A stretch of 9,972 bases of DNA from Planctomycetaceae bacterium (GCA_002862165.1 PKCL01000110.1:1-9972); one strand, 5' to 3'. Numbered from the stretch's first letter, positions 1 to 7,548 are shown. A program made the numbers and translations. Notes: generated by a model from the letters alone, not told the origin.

Positions 1-222
1 ACCCCTAGAAATCAAGCTCCTTATAAGCCAGGAGCAAGCCCATACGTGACCGGAATAAACAATCGACCTCGCTACTATGAACCGCCGACAGTCCCTCGCA
101 CACCGACATGGAAAATGTATGGAACAGAGCCAGGGGTCGCCCCAGGGGACTGGCCACGCTACGCTCCTTTTGGATTCGGTGGCTATCGATTCCCTGCCAG
201 TGGCAATGCGGCATATCGCTAA
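1..222 (+). CDS. C-terminal fragment of a Pro/Tyr/Gly-rich protein (5' end outside window)
   Basis: The frame starting at base 1 stays open for 73 codons and ends at TAA 220-222; the start lies upstream of the window. Composition is strongly biased: 14 Pro, 8 Tyr and 9 Gly among 73 residues, with several Arg and Trp and almost no long aliphatic runs. The chain ends GNAAYR. No domain or catalytic motif is visible. Such tails are typical of low-complexity, probably exported or surface-associated proteins, but no signal peptide can be seen because the N-terminus is missing, so location is inference. The stop lies 46 nt before the chosen exonuclease start. The frame could be fortuitous, since 73 open codons is short, but the coherent composition argues for a real gene end. 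The function is not recognised. Confidence 0.55.
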   Translation, partial: TPRNQAPYKPGASPYVTGINNRPRYYEPPTVPRTPTWKMYGTEPGVAPGDWPRYAPFGFGGYRFPASGNAAYR

Positions 223-252
223 ATAGTTGTGGGGAAAGTGGGCCACCTTCTT

Positions 253-257
253 GGAGG
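253..257 (+). promoter_or_regulatory. Shine-Dalgarno GGAGG deciding the exonuclease start
   Basis: GGAGG at 253-257 lies 11 nt before GTG 269. It lies inside the longer reading frame that begins at TTG 227, so it supports the internal GTG as the real start. The spacing is slightly long. Confidence 0.45.
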
Positions 258-268
258 CTCATCAGGCT

Positions 269-1321
269 GTGTCAGATCTACTCGAAATCAATCCTAACGG
301 CCTCTATTGCCCTGCTGGCAATTTCTATATTGATCCATGGCGGCAGGTATCTCATGCCGTCATCACCCACGCTCATGCTGACCATGCCCGCCCTGGTAGC
401 GAACGTTACCTCTGTGCTTCGTCAGGAAAACATGTCTTACGAACTCGTATGGGAAATAACGCAACTATTAACACCGTGAAATACGGTGAACATTTTTCAA
501 TTCATGGAGTCGATGTATCGCTGCACCCCGCCGGACATCTTCTTGGTTCCTCACAGGTTCGGGTAAGTCATCGCGGCGTAACCTGGGTTGTGACTGGTGA
601 TTACAAACTTCAACACGATTCAACATGCGAGCGCTTTGAGTCGGTTCCTTGCGATGTGTTTGTGACAGAAAGCACTTTTGGACTACCCGTCTATCGGTGG
701 CCCGAACCGGCGACGGTTGCCGATGAAATAAACACATGGTGGAGAGCGAACGCTGACGCCGGTTGTACAAGTGTGCTCTTGTCGTATGCGCTAGGAAAAG
801 CACAGCGGGTCGCATCGTTACTCGATCCATCGATTGGACCTATCTATGGACATGGTGCTGTCATGAAACTTGTTGAGGCATATCGAGCAAGCGGCGTGCG
901 TCTGCCACCTATTGACCGCATACCACCGCGAAGCCGTAAGATTGGAGGTGGACGCGGAATCGTTATCGCACCACCAAGTGCAGCAGCAACCAATTGGATC
1001 AACCGATTCGGAGAGACCTCAATTGCCATGGTATCTGGCTGGATGCTTCTTCGTGGCGTACGTCGTCGACGCGGGTTCCCGAAGGGGTTCATTCTCTCTG
1101 ATCACGTTGACTACCCGGACCTCATGCAGGCTGTAAAGGCTTCTGGAGCGCAGCGAGTACTCGTCACTCATGGCTTTACTGACATTGTTGCTCGATTACT
1201 CACTGAACGAGGCTATCAGGCAGAGATATTGCCGACACGTTTTATTGGTGAAGAGCGTCCTGATCGTAGTGCCGTTGATAAAAATCTTGAAGACGACCTG
1301 CAACACCCGGAGAGTGAATAG
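269..1321 (+). CDS. Ligase-associated DNA damage response exonuclease (metallo-beta-lactamase/beta-CASP fold)
   Basis: This is a predicted metal-dependent nuclease of the family found beside bacterial ATP-dependent ligases and Lhr-Core helicases; it likely trims DNA ends before sealing, in the cytoplasm. With the GTG start the protein has 350 residues, close to the usual length. It opens with the family-typical stretch NGLYCPAGNFYIDPW. The metallo-beta-lactamase motif HAHADH is at residues 34-39, HPAGH at 86-90 and GDY at 110-112. The beta-CASP elements follow: E134 in TESTFG, YALGKAQR at 173-180, SDHVD at 277-281 and a final THG with H301. All expected metal-binding positions are therefore present. 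A longer version from TTG 227 (364 residues) exists, but its extra 14 residues do not resemble the family start and GGAGG precedes the GTG. It is first in a four-gene same-strand cluster, with 35 nt to the ligase. Family identity is secure; nuclease polarity and substrate are inferred from relatives. Confidence 0.92.
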   Translation: MSDLLEINPNGLYCPAGNFYIDPWRQVSHAVITHAHADHARPGSERYLCASSGKHVLRTRMGNNATINTVKYGEHFSIHGVDVSLHPAGHLLGSSQVRVSHRGVTWVVTGDYKLQHDSTCERFESVPCDVFVTESTFGLPVYRWPEPATVADEINTWWRANADAGCTSVLLSYALGKAQRVASLLDPSIGPIYGHGAVMKLVEAYRASGVRLPPIDRIPPRSRKIGGGRGIVIAPPSAAATNWINRFGETSIAMVSGWMLLRGVRRRRGFPKGFILSDHVDYPDLMQAVKASGAQRVLVTHGFTDIVARLLTERGYQAEILPTRFIGEERPDRSAVDKNLEDDLQHPESE

Positions 1322-1356
1322 AGTTACTAAGAACAGGTACCTCTGTAGGATTCCAC

Positions 1357-3048
1357 ATGCAACGCTTTTCTGACCTTTATTGGAAACTCGACAGCACAAC
1401 CAGTACCAACCAAAAGGTTGCAGCCCTGAGGAATTACTTCGGTTCCGTGCCACCCCAAGATGCAGCATGTGCCCTTTCAGTGCTTTGTGGAGCCAAGCAA
1501 GTACGGGCGATATCCACCCGATTACTAAGGGAGTGGGCTGCGGAAGCCGCAGAACTCCCCCTCTGGCTTGTCGAAGAGAGCTACGCTCATGTTGGCGATC
1601 TTGCTGAAACGCTCGCACTCATCTTGCCAGAGCAACTCACGAACATCTCCGGTGGCTCTGGCACCACCGCCGATCACTCTTCCCTCTCACTCTCTCACTT
1701 CATGCACGAAACAGTGATTGATCTCAAGGGAAAGCCCGATGTTTACAAGCGTCAGAAGGTTGAAGAAACATGGAGGCGACTCAAACCTCGTGAACGTATT
1801 GTCTGGCACAAACTAGTAACCGGCGGCTGTCGTGTTGGTGTATCAAGAACACTCGTTGCCAGAGCACTTGCTGAACTTTCTGGTCTCGAACCGACTACTC
1901 TTGCTGAACGCATGATGGCTGCGACTATCGAAACTGCGGAAGACTTTCAATCACTCATTTCAACAGAACCCACTTCTGTGGACGGTCTTCGCCCCTACCC
2001 TTTCTTCCTGGCCTCCCCGATGAGTGGCGAGGTCCATGAACTCGGATCAATCACGGAATGGCAAGCGGAGTGGAAGTGGGATGGCATGCGTGCTCAAATT
2101 GTTCGCAGATCTGCTGGTATCTCAATTTGGAGCCGGGGCGAAGAGCGAATGAATGATGCTTTCCCTGAGATTGTCGATGCCGCAGAATCTCTACCTGATG
2201 GCACGGTCCTCGATGGTGAACTTCTCGCAGCTCTGCCGAATAATCTCCTGCCATTTTCTATGCTGTCGAAGAGGGCGAGTCGGAAACGTGTCGGGAAAAA
2301 AATCCTTGCTGAAATCCCGGCCGTTTTTGTTGCATACGACCTTCTTGAAGCACACGGGAAAGACATTCGATCAGAGCCCCTTTCTTTCAGGCGCAAAGAA
2401 CTTCTGGCCATTGTGCCAACTGGCTTTGAAAAAAGACCCGCATCTGCTGGAGGGGCTGTGAAGCTTCAAGTTGGAAATAGAAATACAAACGACAGACTTT
2501 TTCATTCTCCGCTTGTCTCAGGTGGAACATGGGACGAACTTGGCTGTGCGCGACAGAATGCTCGTCACCGTGGCGTCGAAGGGCTCATGCTCAAACGAAC
2601 AACAAGCAGCTACGCTCATGGAAGGCAACGGGGCGATTGGTGGAAGTGGAAGGTCGAGCCACTCGAAATCGACGCTGTCCTGCATTATGCCCAGGCAGGC
2701 CATGGGCGACGGGCGGGTCTCCATACTGATTACACTCTTGGGGTCTGGGATGGAAATCAGCTTGTCACCATTGCCAAAGCCTATAGTGGGTTAACCGATG
2801 AAGAACTTATAGAAATTGATAAAATTATTCGTAGCACAACAATTGAGCGGCATGGGCCTGTCCGAATTGTGAAACCGACTCTCGTATTTCAACTCGCTTT
2901 TGAAAATGTATCAAAATCAACTCGTCACAAATCTGGTATCGCTGTTCGTTTTCCAAGAATTGCCAGATGGAGGCGAGACAAATCGCCTCATGAGGCCGCA
3001 ACCCTCTCAGACCTGAAAGCACTTCTTGAACAGATAACAGGCGAGTAG
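1357..3048 (+). CDS. ATP-dependent DNA ligase of the Lhr/PdeM-associated ('cisplatin damage response') family
   Basis: It seals 5'-phosphate/3'-hydroxyl nicks in DNA, using ATP to form a lysyl-AMP intermediate. The 563-residue protein begins with an alpha-helical DNA-binding domain (about 1-220), then the nucleotidyltransferase core and an OB-fold (from about 435). Nucleotidyltransferase motifs are intact: motif I EWKWDGMR with nucleophile K240, motif III DGE at 286-288, motif IV EGLMLKR at 408-414 and motif V WKWK around 429-432. It is slightly longer than the roughly 530 residues usual for the family. The extra length is probably in a Ser/Gly/Thr-rich linker (about 97-113) and in a segment before motif IV (about 365-390). 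There is no LigD-type polymerase or phosphoesterase domain, and no Ku gene is in view, so a non-homologous end-joining ligase is unlikely. ATG 1357 is preceded by AGGA (1347-1350), 6 nt away. The helicase starts 5 nt after its stop, implying one mRNA. Confidence 0.95.
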   Translation: MQRFSDLYWKLDSTTSTNQKVAALRNYFGSVPPQDAACALSVLCGAKQVRAISTRLLREWAAEAAELPLWLVEESYAHVGDLAETLALILPEQLTNISGGSGTTADHSSLSLSHFMHETVIDLKGKPDVYKRQKVEETWRRLKPRERIVWHKLVTGGCRVGVSRTLVARALAELSGLEPTTLAERMMAATIETAEDFQSLISTEPTSVDGLRPYPFFLASPMSGEVHELGSITEWQAEWKWDGMRAQIVRRSAGISIWSRGEERMNDAFPEIVDAAESLPDGTVLDGELLAALPNNLLPFSMLSKRASRKRVGKKILAEIPAVFVAYDLLEAHGKDIRSEPLSFRRKELLAIVPTGFEKRPASAGGAVKLQVGNRNTNDRLFHSPLVSGGTWDELGCARQNARHRGVEGLMLKRTTSSYAHGRQRGDWWKWKVEPLEIDAVLHYAQAGHGRRAGLHTDYTLGVWDGNQLVTIAKAYSGLTDEELIEIDKIIRSTTIERHGPVRIVKPTLVFQLAFENVSKSTRHKSGIAVRFPRIARWRRDKSPHEAATLSDLKALLEQITGE

Positions 3049-3053
3049 ACAGC

Positions 3054-5645
3054 GTGAAACAAATGCCTTCAGCATCACAAACGAAGAGTTCTCGAAAGTT
3101 GCCACGAGCGAAACAAAGTTCCGCACGTCAAAAAAGTGGTCCTGCTGCAGAATCGAAGATCACTCCGACTGATCTGTTTGCACGCTTTACACAATGGTTC
3201 CTCAACCGAGATCAGAAACCATTCGCTTTCCAACAGGAAGTGTGGAAAGCGATGGCCGCTGGCAATGACGGCCTTCTTCATGCTCCAACCGGCACTGGTA
3301 AAACGCTTGCCGCATGGCTCGGCGCACTCTGTCGAAGCTATATACTTCCCACTCAATATGAGAAACCTGGCATTCGAATCGTCTGGATAACTCCACTCCG
3401 TGCATTGGCAACCGATACTGCCCGTGCGCTCGAAGAACCACTCGCGGATCTTACCGGTGCGTTTGGGAGGTGCTGGCAAGTGGGTACCAGAACTGGTGAC
3501 ACCTCGGCGGCTGATCGCCGTCGACTTCGACAAAACTGGCCCGAGGCTCTCATAACCACGCCGGAGTCGCTTTCAATTCTTTTGTCACTCGAAGACAGCC
3601 AAGAAATATTTGCTGATCTTGATACTGTTATTGTCGACGAATGGCACGAACTTCTGAGCACAAAGCGTGGCGTGCAGACCGAACTTGCGTTATCGAGGCT
3701 CAGGGCCATTCGTCCTCAAGTGATTACATGGGGATTATCGGCAACACTTTCAAACCTTGACGAGGCCGTCACCGCACTTGTCGGGCCACAACGAAGCAGA
3801 CATGCACACCTTATAGAAGCAAATGCACCCCGAAACCTTGAATTTTCTACACTTATCCCAGAACCAATTGAGCGATTCCCATGGGCAGGCCACCTCGGGC
3901 TCCGGCTTCTCCCACAAGTTATCGAAGCACTGGAACATGCAACGACAACACTAGCATTTACAAATACTCGCTCGCAGGCTGAGCGTTGGTATGATGCCAT
4001 TCGAAACGCCAGGCCAGACTGGAAAGACAAATTAGCATTGCATCACGGTTCTGTTGACCGTGAATTACGCAATGGAGCGGAGGCAGGACTTCGCGATGGC
4101 ACTCTCAAGTGTGTTGTTGCCACATCGAGCCTTGACCTTGGTGTTGATTTCGGCCCCGTTGAACAAGTTCTTCAAATTGGAAGCCCAAAGGGAATCGCAC
4201 GAATTCTTCAGCGGGCTGGTCGAAGTGGTCATGCCCCAGGTGCCGTTGGCCGTCTCATCTGCGTACCGACGCATGCCCTCGAACTTATTGAATGTGCTGC
4301 CGCCAGAATCGCCGCAACCGCTGGTTCCATAGAACCAAGACGTCCACTCACGAATACCCTCGACTGTTTATCACAGCACATCGTCACAGTTGCCTGCAGT
4401 GGTGGATTTCGTGAACAGGAACTCTTCGAAGAAGTGCAAGGAACGGTGGCGTTTGCAGGTCTCGACAAACAGTCCTGGCACTGGGCACTCGACTTCGCCG
4501 CCCGAGGCGGTCATGCTCTTTCCGCCTACCCTGACTACTGCCGAATCAAAGAACGCTTTGGGCGTTGGTACATTGCCAGCCCGGCACTCGCTCGCCGGCA
4601 CCGAATGAATATTGGAACAATCACATCAAATGCAACGGTCAATGTAAAATGGTGTCGCGGTGGTCGACTAGGCACTGTTGAAGAAGCATTCATCAGCCGG
4701 CTCAATACCGGAGATCGATTCCTTTTTGCGGGTCGTCCACTGAAGCTTTTTCGTTTTGACGGCCTCACAGCTTGGGTCAAGCGGTCTCGGGGCAGTCATG
4801 GAATTCAAGTTCCTCGTTGGAACGGTGGCCGCATGCCTCTATCAACTCTTCTTTCTGCAGCGGTACTTGAACAAGTTCGACTGGCAGGAGAAAGTCGCCC
4901 TGATTCACCCACACATCCACCACCTCAGGCCTTACCTCCAGAAACAAAAGCCGTAGCACCGCTCCTTGCAACTCAAGCACAATGGAGTCGCCTGCCCTCA
5001 GAAGACACGCTTCTTATCGAGCGAACCCGCAGTCGTGACGGGCATCATCTTTTCATATTCCCCTTCGAGGGTCGACTTGTACACGAGGGGTTGGCAGCAT
5101 TACTTGCTTGGAGAATTGCAAATCAAACACCAAGCACGCTCACGCTTGCATCAAACGACTGGGGGTTTGAATTAACTGGAGCAAAACAGCTCAAGCTGGA
5201 TGCACGTGACTTTCGACAACTCTTCAAACCTGGACAATTACTCGAAGATTTATGCGCATGCCTCAACGGAACGGAAATGGCCAAACGGCAATTCCGTGAA
5301 ATTGCTCGCGTCGCCGGACTCATTCAGGGAGGCACTCGATCGGCAAAACAAACACAAGCATCGGCCGGTTTAATTTTTGATGTTCTCAGCGAGTATGACA
5401 CTGAAAACCTGCTCCTCAAACAGGCTCGTCAAGAAGTACTGGAGCAGCAGTTTGAATTCCAACGGCTTTCTGAATCACTTGATGCAATTGCTGAAAAAGA
5501 GATTGTGGTTATTGATACCCCACGGCTTTCTCCTCTTGCCTTTCCAATTTGGGCAGAACAGATTCAGTCGCGACTCACGACCCAGAACTGGCGAGAACGA
5601 ATCACTCAGATGGCTGAAGAACTTGAGCAAGCGGCACACGCATGA
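3054..5645 (+). CDS. Ligase-associated DEXH-box helicase (Lhr-Core type, superfamily 2)
   Basis: This is a predicted ATP-driven 3'-to-5' translocase/helicase of the Lhr-Core family, working with the neighbouring ligase and nucleases. The 863-residue protein has RecA domain 1 with motif I GTGKT (80-84, K83), motif Ia ITPLRALATD, motif II DEWHE (195-199) and motif III GLSATL (227-232). RecA domain 2 follows, with FTNTRSQAERWY, SSLDLGVDFG and motif VI QRAGRSGH (386-393). The remaining roughly 460 residues fit the winged-helix and C-terminal domain of Lhr-Core; the long extra C-terminus of full-length Lhr is absent. The first 38 residues are Lys/Arg/Ser-rich with one acidic residue and look disordered. 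GTG 3054 is taken as start. ATG 3063 is an alternative that removes only three residues, and neither has a strong Shine-Dalgarno. The end overlaps pdeM by 4 nt (ATGA), suggesting translational coupling. Helicase family identity is certain; substrate is inferred from relatives. Confidence 0.95.
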   Translation: MKQMPSASQTKSSRKLPRAKQSSARQKSGPAAESKITPTDLFARFTQWFLNRDQKPFAFQQEVWKAMAAGNDGLLHAPTGTGKTLAAWLGALCRSYILPTQYEKPGIRIVWITPLRALATDTARALEEPLADLTGAFGRCWQVGTRTGDTSAADRRRLRQNWPEALITTPESLSILLSLEDSQEIFADLDTVIVDEWHELLSTKRGVQTELALSRLRAIRPQVITWGLSATLSNLDEAVTALVGPQRSRHAHLIEANAPRNLEFSTLIPEPIERFPWAGHLGLRLLPQVIEALEHATTTLAFTNTRSQAERWYDAIRNARPDWKDKLALHHGSVDRELRNGAEAGLRDGTLKCVVATSSLDLGVDFGPVEQVLQIGSPKGIARILQRAGRSGHAPGAVGRLICVPTHALELIECAAARIAATAGSIEPRRPLTNTLDCLSQHIVTVACSGGFREQELFEEVQGTVAFAGLDKQSWHWALDFAARGGHALSAYPDYCRIKERFGRWYIASPALARRHRMNIGTITSNATVNVKWCRGGRLGTVEEAFISRLNTGDRFLFAGRPLKLFRFDGLTAWVKRSRGSHGIQVPRWNGGRMPLSTLLSAAVLEQVRLAGESRPDSPTHPPPQALPPETKAVAPLLATQAQWSRLPSEDTLLIERTRSRDGHHLFIFPFEGRLVHEGLAALLAWRIANQTPSTLTLASNDWGFELTGAKQLKLDARDFRQLFKPGQLLEDLCACLNGTEMAKRQFREIARVAGLIQGGTRSAKQTQASAGLIFDVLSEYDTENLLLKQARQEVLEQQFEFQRLSESLDAIAEKEIVVIDTPRLSPLAFPIWAEQIQSRLTTQNWRERITQMAEELEQAAHA

Positions 5646-6421
5646 CACAGAAAGATTCATCGTCATCATTGCCCTTGCAAGACCCCCAAAGCGTGCGAAT
5701 TGCTATCGCTGAAGGTGAAACCCTGCCTATTGATGCAGACATCGTACTGCTTCCTGGCCGCGCAGCGTTTCTCCCGAAAACTTCGACTGTTGTCTGCTCA
5801 GATATCCATCTTGGGAAAGCAGCAACATTCAGACACGCTGGCATGCCCATTCCTGAAGGGTCTGCACAGCATGATCTCAAGCGACTCTCCCAAATCATAC
5901 AGTTCTGCAAAGCTCAGCGGCTCGTGATCACGGGTGATCTCTTCCATGCTCGATCTGGGTGTACTGCGCAAGTACTCGATGAGTTTCGCTCCTTTTGTGA
6001 GCAGGTCCGGATTTCACATGACACGCAGGTGACCCTGGTGGTTGGTAATCACGACCAATCTCTCGGCAAACGATTTCGACCATACGAAATTGGTATCGAG
6101 CGGTGCGAAAAGGAAATCATTGAACCACCTTTTCGCTTTGTCCATAACCAACCCATTGAACACGATGAAGAGGTCTTGCACTTCACAATTGCTGGCCACA
6201 TTCACCCGACCATAACGATAAAAGGCCCAAGTGGCGACCGGATCACAAGCCGCTGTTTCGTCGCAACTGATATAGCTCTTATACTGCCAGCATTTGGCAG
6301 TTTTACAGGCGGACATAACATAAAAGTACCTCACACAACTCGCTTATGGCTTGCCCAGACTGATGGAGTCGCTGCGGTAACTCCGGCACTCGCCAAGGCA
6401 AACTACAACACCACCGGCTAA
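5642..6421 (+). CDS. pdeM: Ligase-associated DNA damage response endonuclease PdeM (metallophosphoesterase)
   Basis: This is a calcineurin-like binuclear metallophosphoesterase. Characterised relatives in the same cluster show manganese-dependent phosphodiesterase and DNA endonuclease activity, so a role in nicking or trimming damaged DNA is likely. The 259-residue protein carries the full set of metal-site motifs: DIH (D54, H56), GDLFH (98-102), GNHD (135-138) and GHIHP (185-189). It also has the family-typical stretch HLGKAATFRHAGMPIPEG after the first motif. The length is slightly above the usual 220-240, with an N-terminal extension of about 20 residues rich in Ser and Gln. ATG 5642 overlaps the helicase stop TGA 5643-5645, so translation is probably coupled. 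It is the last gene of the cluster and faces a minus-strand gene 11 nt beyond its stop. No rho-independent terminator is visible between them. Confidence 0.93.
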   Translation: MTQKDSSSSLPLQDPQSVRIAIAEGETLPIDADIVLLPGRAAFLPKTSTVVCSDIHLGKAATFRHAGMPIPEGSAQHDLKRLSQIIQFCKAQRLVITGDLFHARSGCTAQVLDEFRSFCEQVRISHDTQVTLVVGNHDQSLGKRFRPYEIGIERCEKEIIEPPFRFVHNQPIEHDEEVLHFTIAGHIHPTITIKGPSGDRITSRCFVATDIALILPAFGSFTGGHNIKVPHTTRLWLAQTDGVAAVTPALAKANYNTTG

Positions 6422-6432
6422 AAAACAAAACG

Positions 6433-7350
6433 TTATGTATTGCTAATTGTGACGCATCGCATAAACGGAATAGAGAGACTGTTGATGACCTGGCTTGCTG
6501 TCAGTGAATATTCTCCACATTCAATACGTGCAACATCACCTGCTGCACCGTGAATCCACGTTCCAAGCCGTGCAGCATCAAATATGCTCAACTGTTGCGC
6601 AACCAATGCCGTAATGATTCCTGTAAGCACATCACCTGTTCCAGCTGATGCCATGCCAGGGTTCCCTGTTTCATTGTGTGTGCTTGCCGTGCCATCTGTA
6701 ACCAATGAGGCTGGGCCTTTGAGGACAATCACAACACCTGCCTCTTCGGCAAGTCGTGTAGCAGCATGCTCTAAATCTTTCCTAGGGTGACTCAATCGCC
6801 GTGAAGGATTGTCACCAAGAAGATATTGGAGCTCACCGGCATGAGGAGTAAGGACCCTCGGCCCAGCATGTTCGACTTTCTGCCACTCCGAATCTTGCGC
6901 AAGTGCCCATAACGCATCTGCGTCAACAACCACTGGCATTGGTAGCGTCTTCCAAAGATCATGAACAATTCCAATGAGCCCATCACTTCGACCGAGCCCT
7001 GGACCAAGAGCGACTACGTCCGCCCTCGTGCAACGTTTATGAATCTGAGCAAGCGCTGACAGTGCAAAACGACCTTCATCATCTTCTGGAAGACCGTGCG
7101 TCATGACACACGGGTCAAAACTTGCAACAGTCGCCTGAATGGATTCCGGCACAATGACTTCAACAAGCCCCGCACCACTCCTGAGAGCCGCCATCGCAGA
7201 AAGTGCGGCTGCCCCTGCCATCCCTCGGCTTCCGGCTACGATAACAACACGACCATAATCATATTTACTGGAGTCACTCTGACGCCGAGGTAAACGTGGA
7301 AGGTCTGCTGGAGGCTCAAAATCCAGTGACTTCTCAGAGCTTTGTTCCAT
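6433..7350 (-). CDS. nnrD: ADP/ATP-dependent NAD(P)H-hydrate dehydratase (YjeF C-terminal domain)
   Basis: It repairs damaged nicotinamide cofactors by dehydrating the S-epimer of NADHX or NADPHX at the expense of ADP (bacterial type) or ATP. The 305-residue protein has the ribokinase-like fold of the family: GRVVIVAGSRGMAGAA (33-48), LGPGLG (115-120), VVDADAL (141-147), LTPHAGE (167-173), LKGPASLVTD (210-219) and NPGMASAGTGDVLTG (230-244), with likely catalytic Asp240. It is a single-domain form: the N-terminal epimerase domain (NnrE) found in fused YjeF proteins is absent, so the epimerase must be encoded elsewhere. About 30 N-terminal residues, acidic and Pro-rich, precede the fold and are probably disordered. 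ATG 7348-7350 is preceded by GGGA about 10 nt upstream on the minus strand. It is transcribed divergently from accB and convergently with pdeM. It resembles hydroxyethylthiazole and sugar kinases in fold, but the motif set is specific for NnrD. Confidence 0.93.
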   Translation of the reverse strand: MEQSSEKSLDFEPPADLPRLPRRQSDSSKYDYGRVVIVAGSRGMAGAAALSAMAALRSGAGLVEVIVPESIQATVASFDPCVMTHGLPEDDEGRFALSALAQIHKRCTRADVVALGPGLGRSDGLIGIVHDLWKTLPMPVVVDADALWALAQDSEWQKVEHAGPRVLTPHAGELQYLLGDNPSRRLSHPRKDLEHAATRLAEEAGVVIVLKGPASLVTDGTASTHNETGNPGMASAGTGDVLTGIITALVAQQLSIFDAARLGTWIHGAAGDVARIECGEYSLTASQVINSLSIPFMRCVTISNT

Positions 7351-7422
7351 TCAGTCCACTTCCCAAAAGTCGTGAAACCAGTACACAAGAGACGATAGAT
7401 TTTACGCCAACTTGACGAAAAC

Positions 7423-7459
7423 GGGCCAAAATGGCTACCTTTGGGCCGATTATGGCCCA
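7423..7459. repeat. Tandem pair of imperfect palindromes, possible operator
   Basis: Element 1 (7423-7435) is GGGCC, three A and ATGGC, with arms GCCA/TGGC around AAA. Element 2 (7442-7459) has perfect 6-bp arms TGGGCC and GGCCCA around GATTAT. The GGGCC copies start 20 bp apart and the ATGGC copies 21 bp apart, about two helical turns, so both sites would face the same side of the DNA. They lie about 107 nt upstream of the accB start and 73 nt upstream of nnrD. Neither is followed by a T-run, so a terminator is unlikely. A transcription-factor operator is the simplest reading, but no known regulator consensus is recognised. Confidence 0.4.
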
Positions 7460-7548
7460 GTTTCGGCACATTTCGGTCGAATCTGGTTTCCTGTTTTGCC
7501 GATACCATTTATTAGAACGCATACAACATTACCAACCTCCGGCCTTTT

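Noticed and set aside
108..479. 123-residue plus-strand open frame overlapping the start of the exonuclease
   Set aside because: It overlaps both the Pro-rich tail and the exonuclease in another frame, has no recognisable motif, and the exonuclease frame carries the HAHADH motif.
1196..1618. 140-residue minus-strand open frame across the exonuclease-ligase junction
   Set aside because: It is antisense to two well-supported genes, with no family resemblance and no ribosome binding site.
1357..3048. The ligase as part of a Ku/LigD non-homologous end-joining system
   Set aside because: There is no polymerase or phosphoesterase fusion and no Ku gene; the neighbours define the separate Lhr/PdeM-associated cluster.
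3353..3709. Minus-strand open frame inside the helicase gene
   Set aside because: Its Ser/Arg-rich composition is typical of an antisense shadow, and the plus strand encodes helicase motifs throughout.
7236..7508. 90-residue minus-strand open frame spanning the nnrD start and intergenic region
   Set aside because: It overlaps nnrD in a different frame and looks like nothing known; it arises from the palindromic intergenic sequence.
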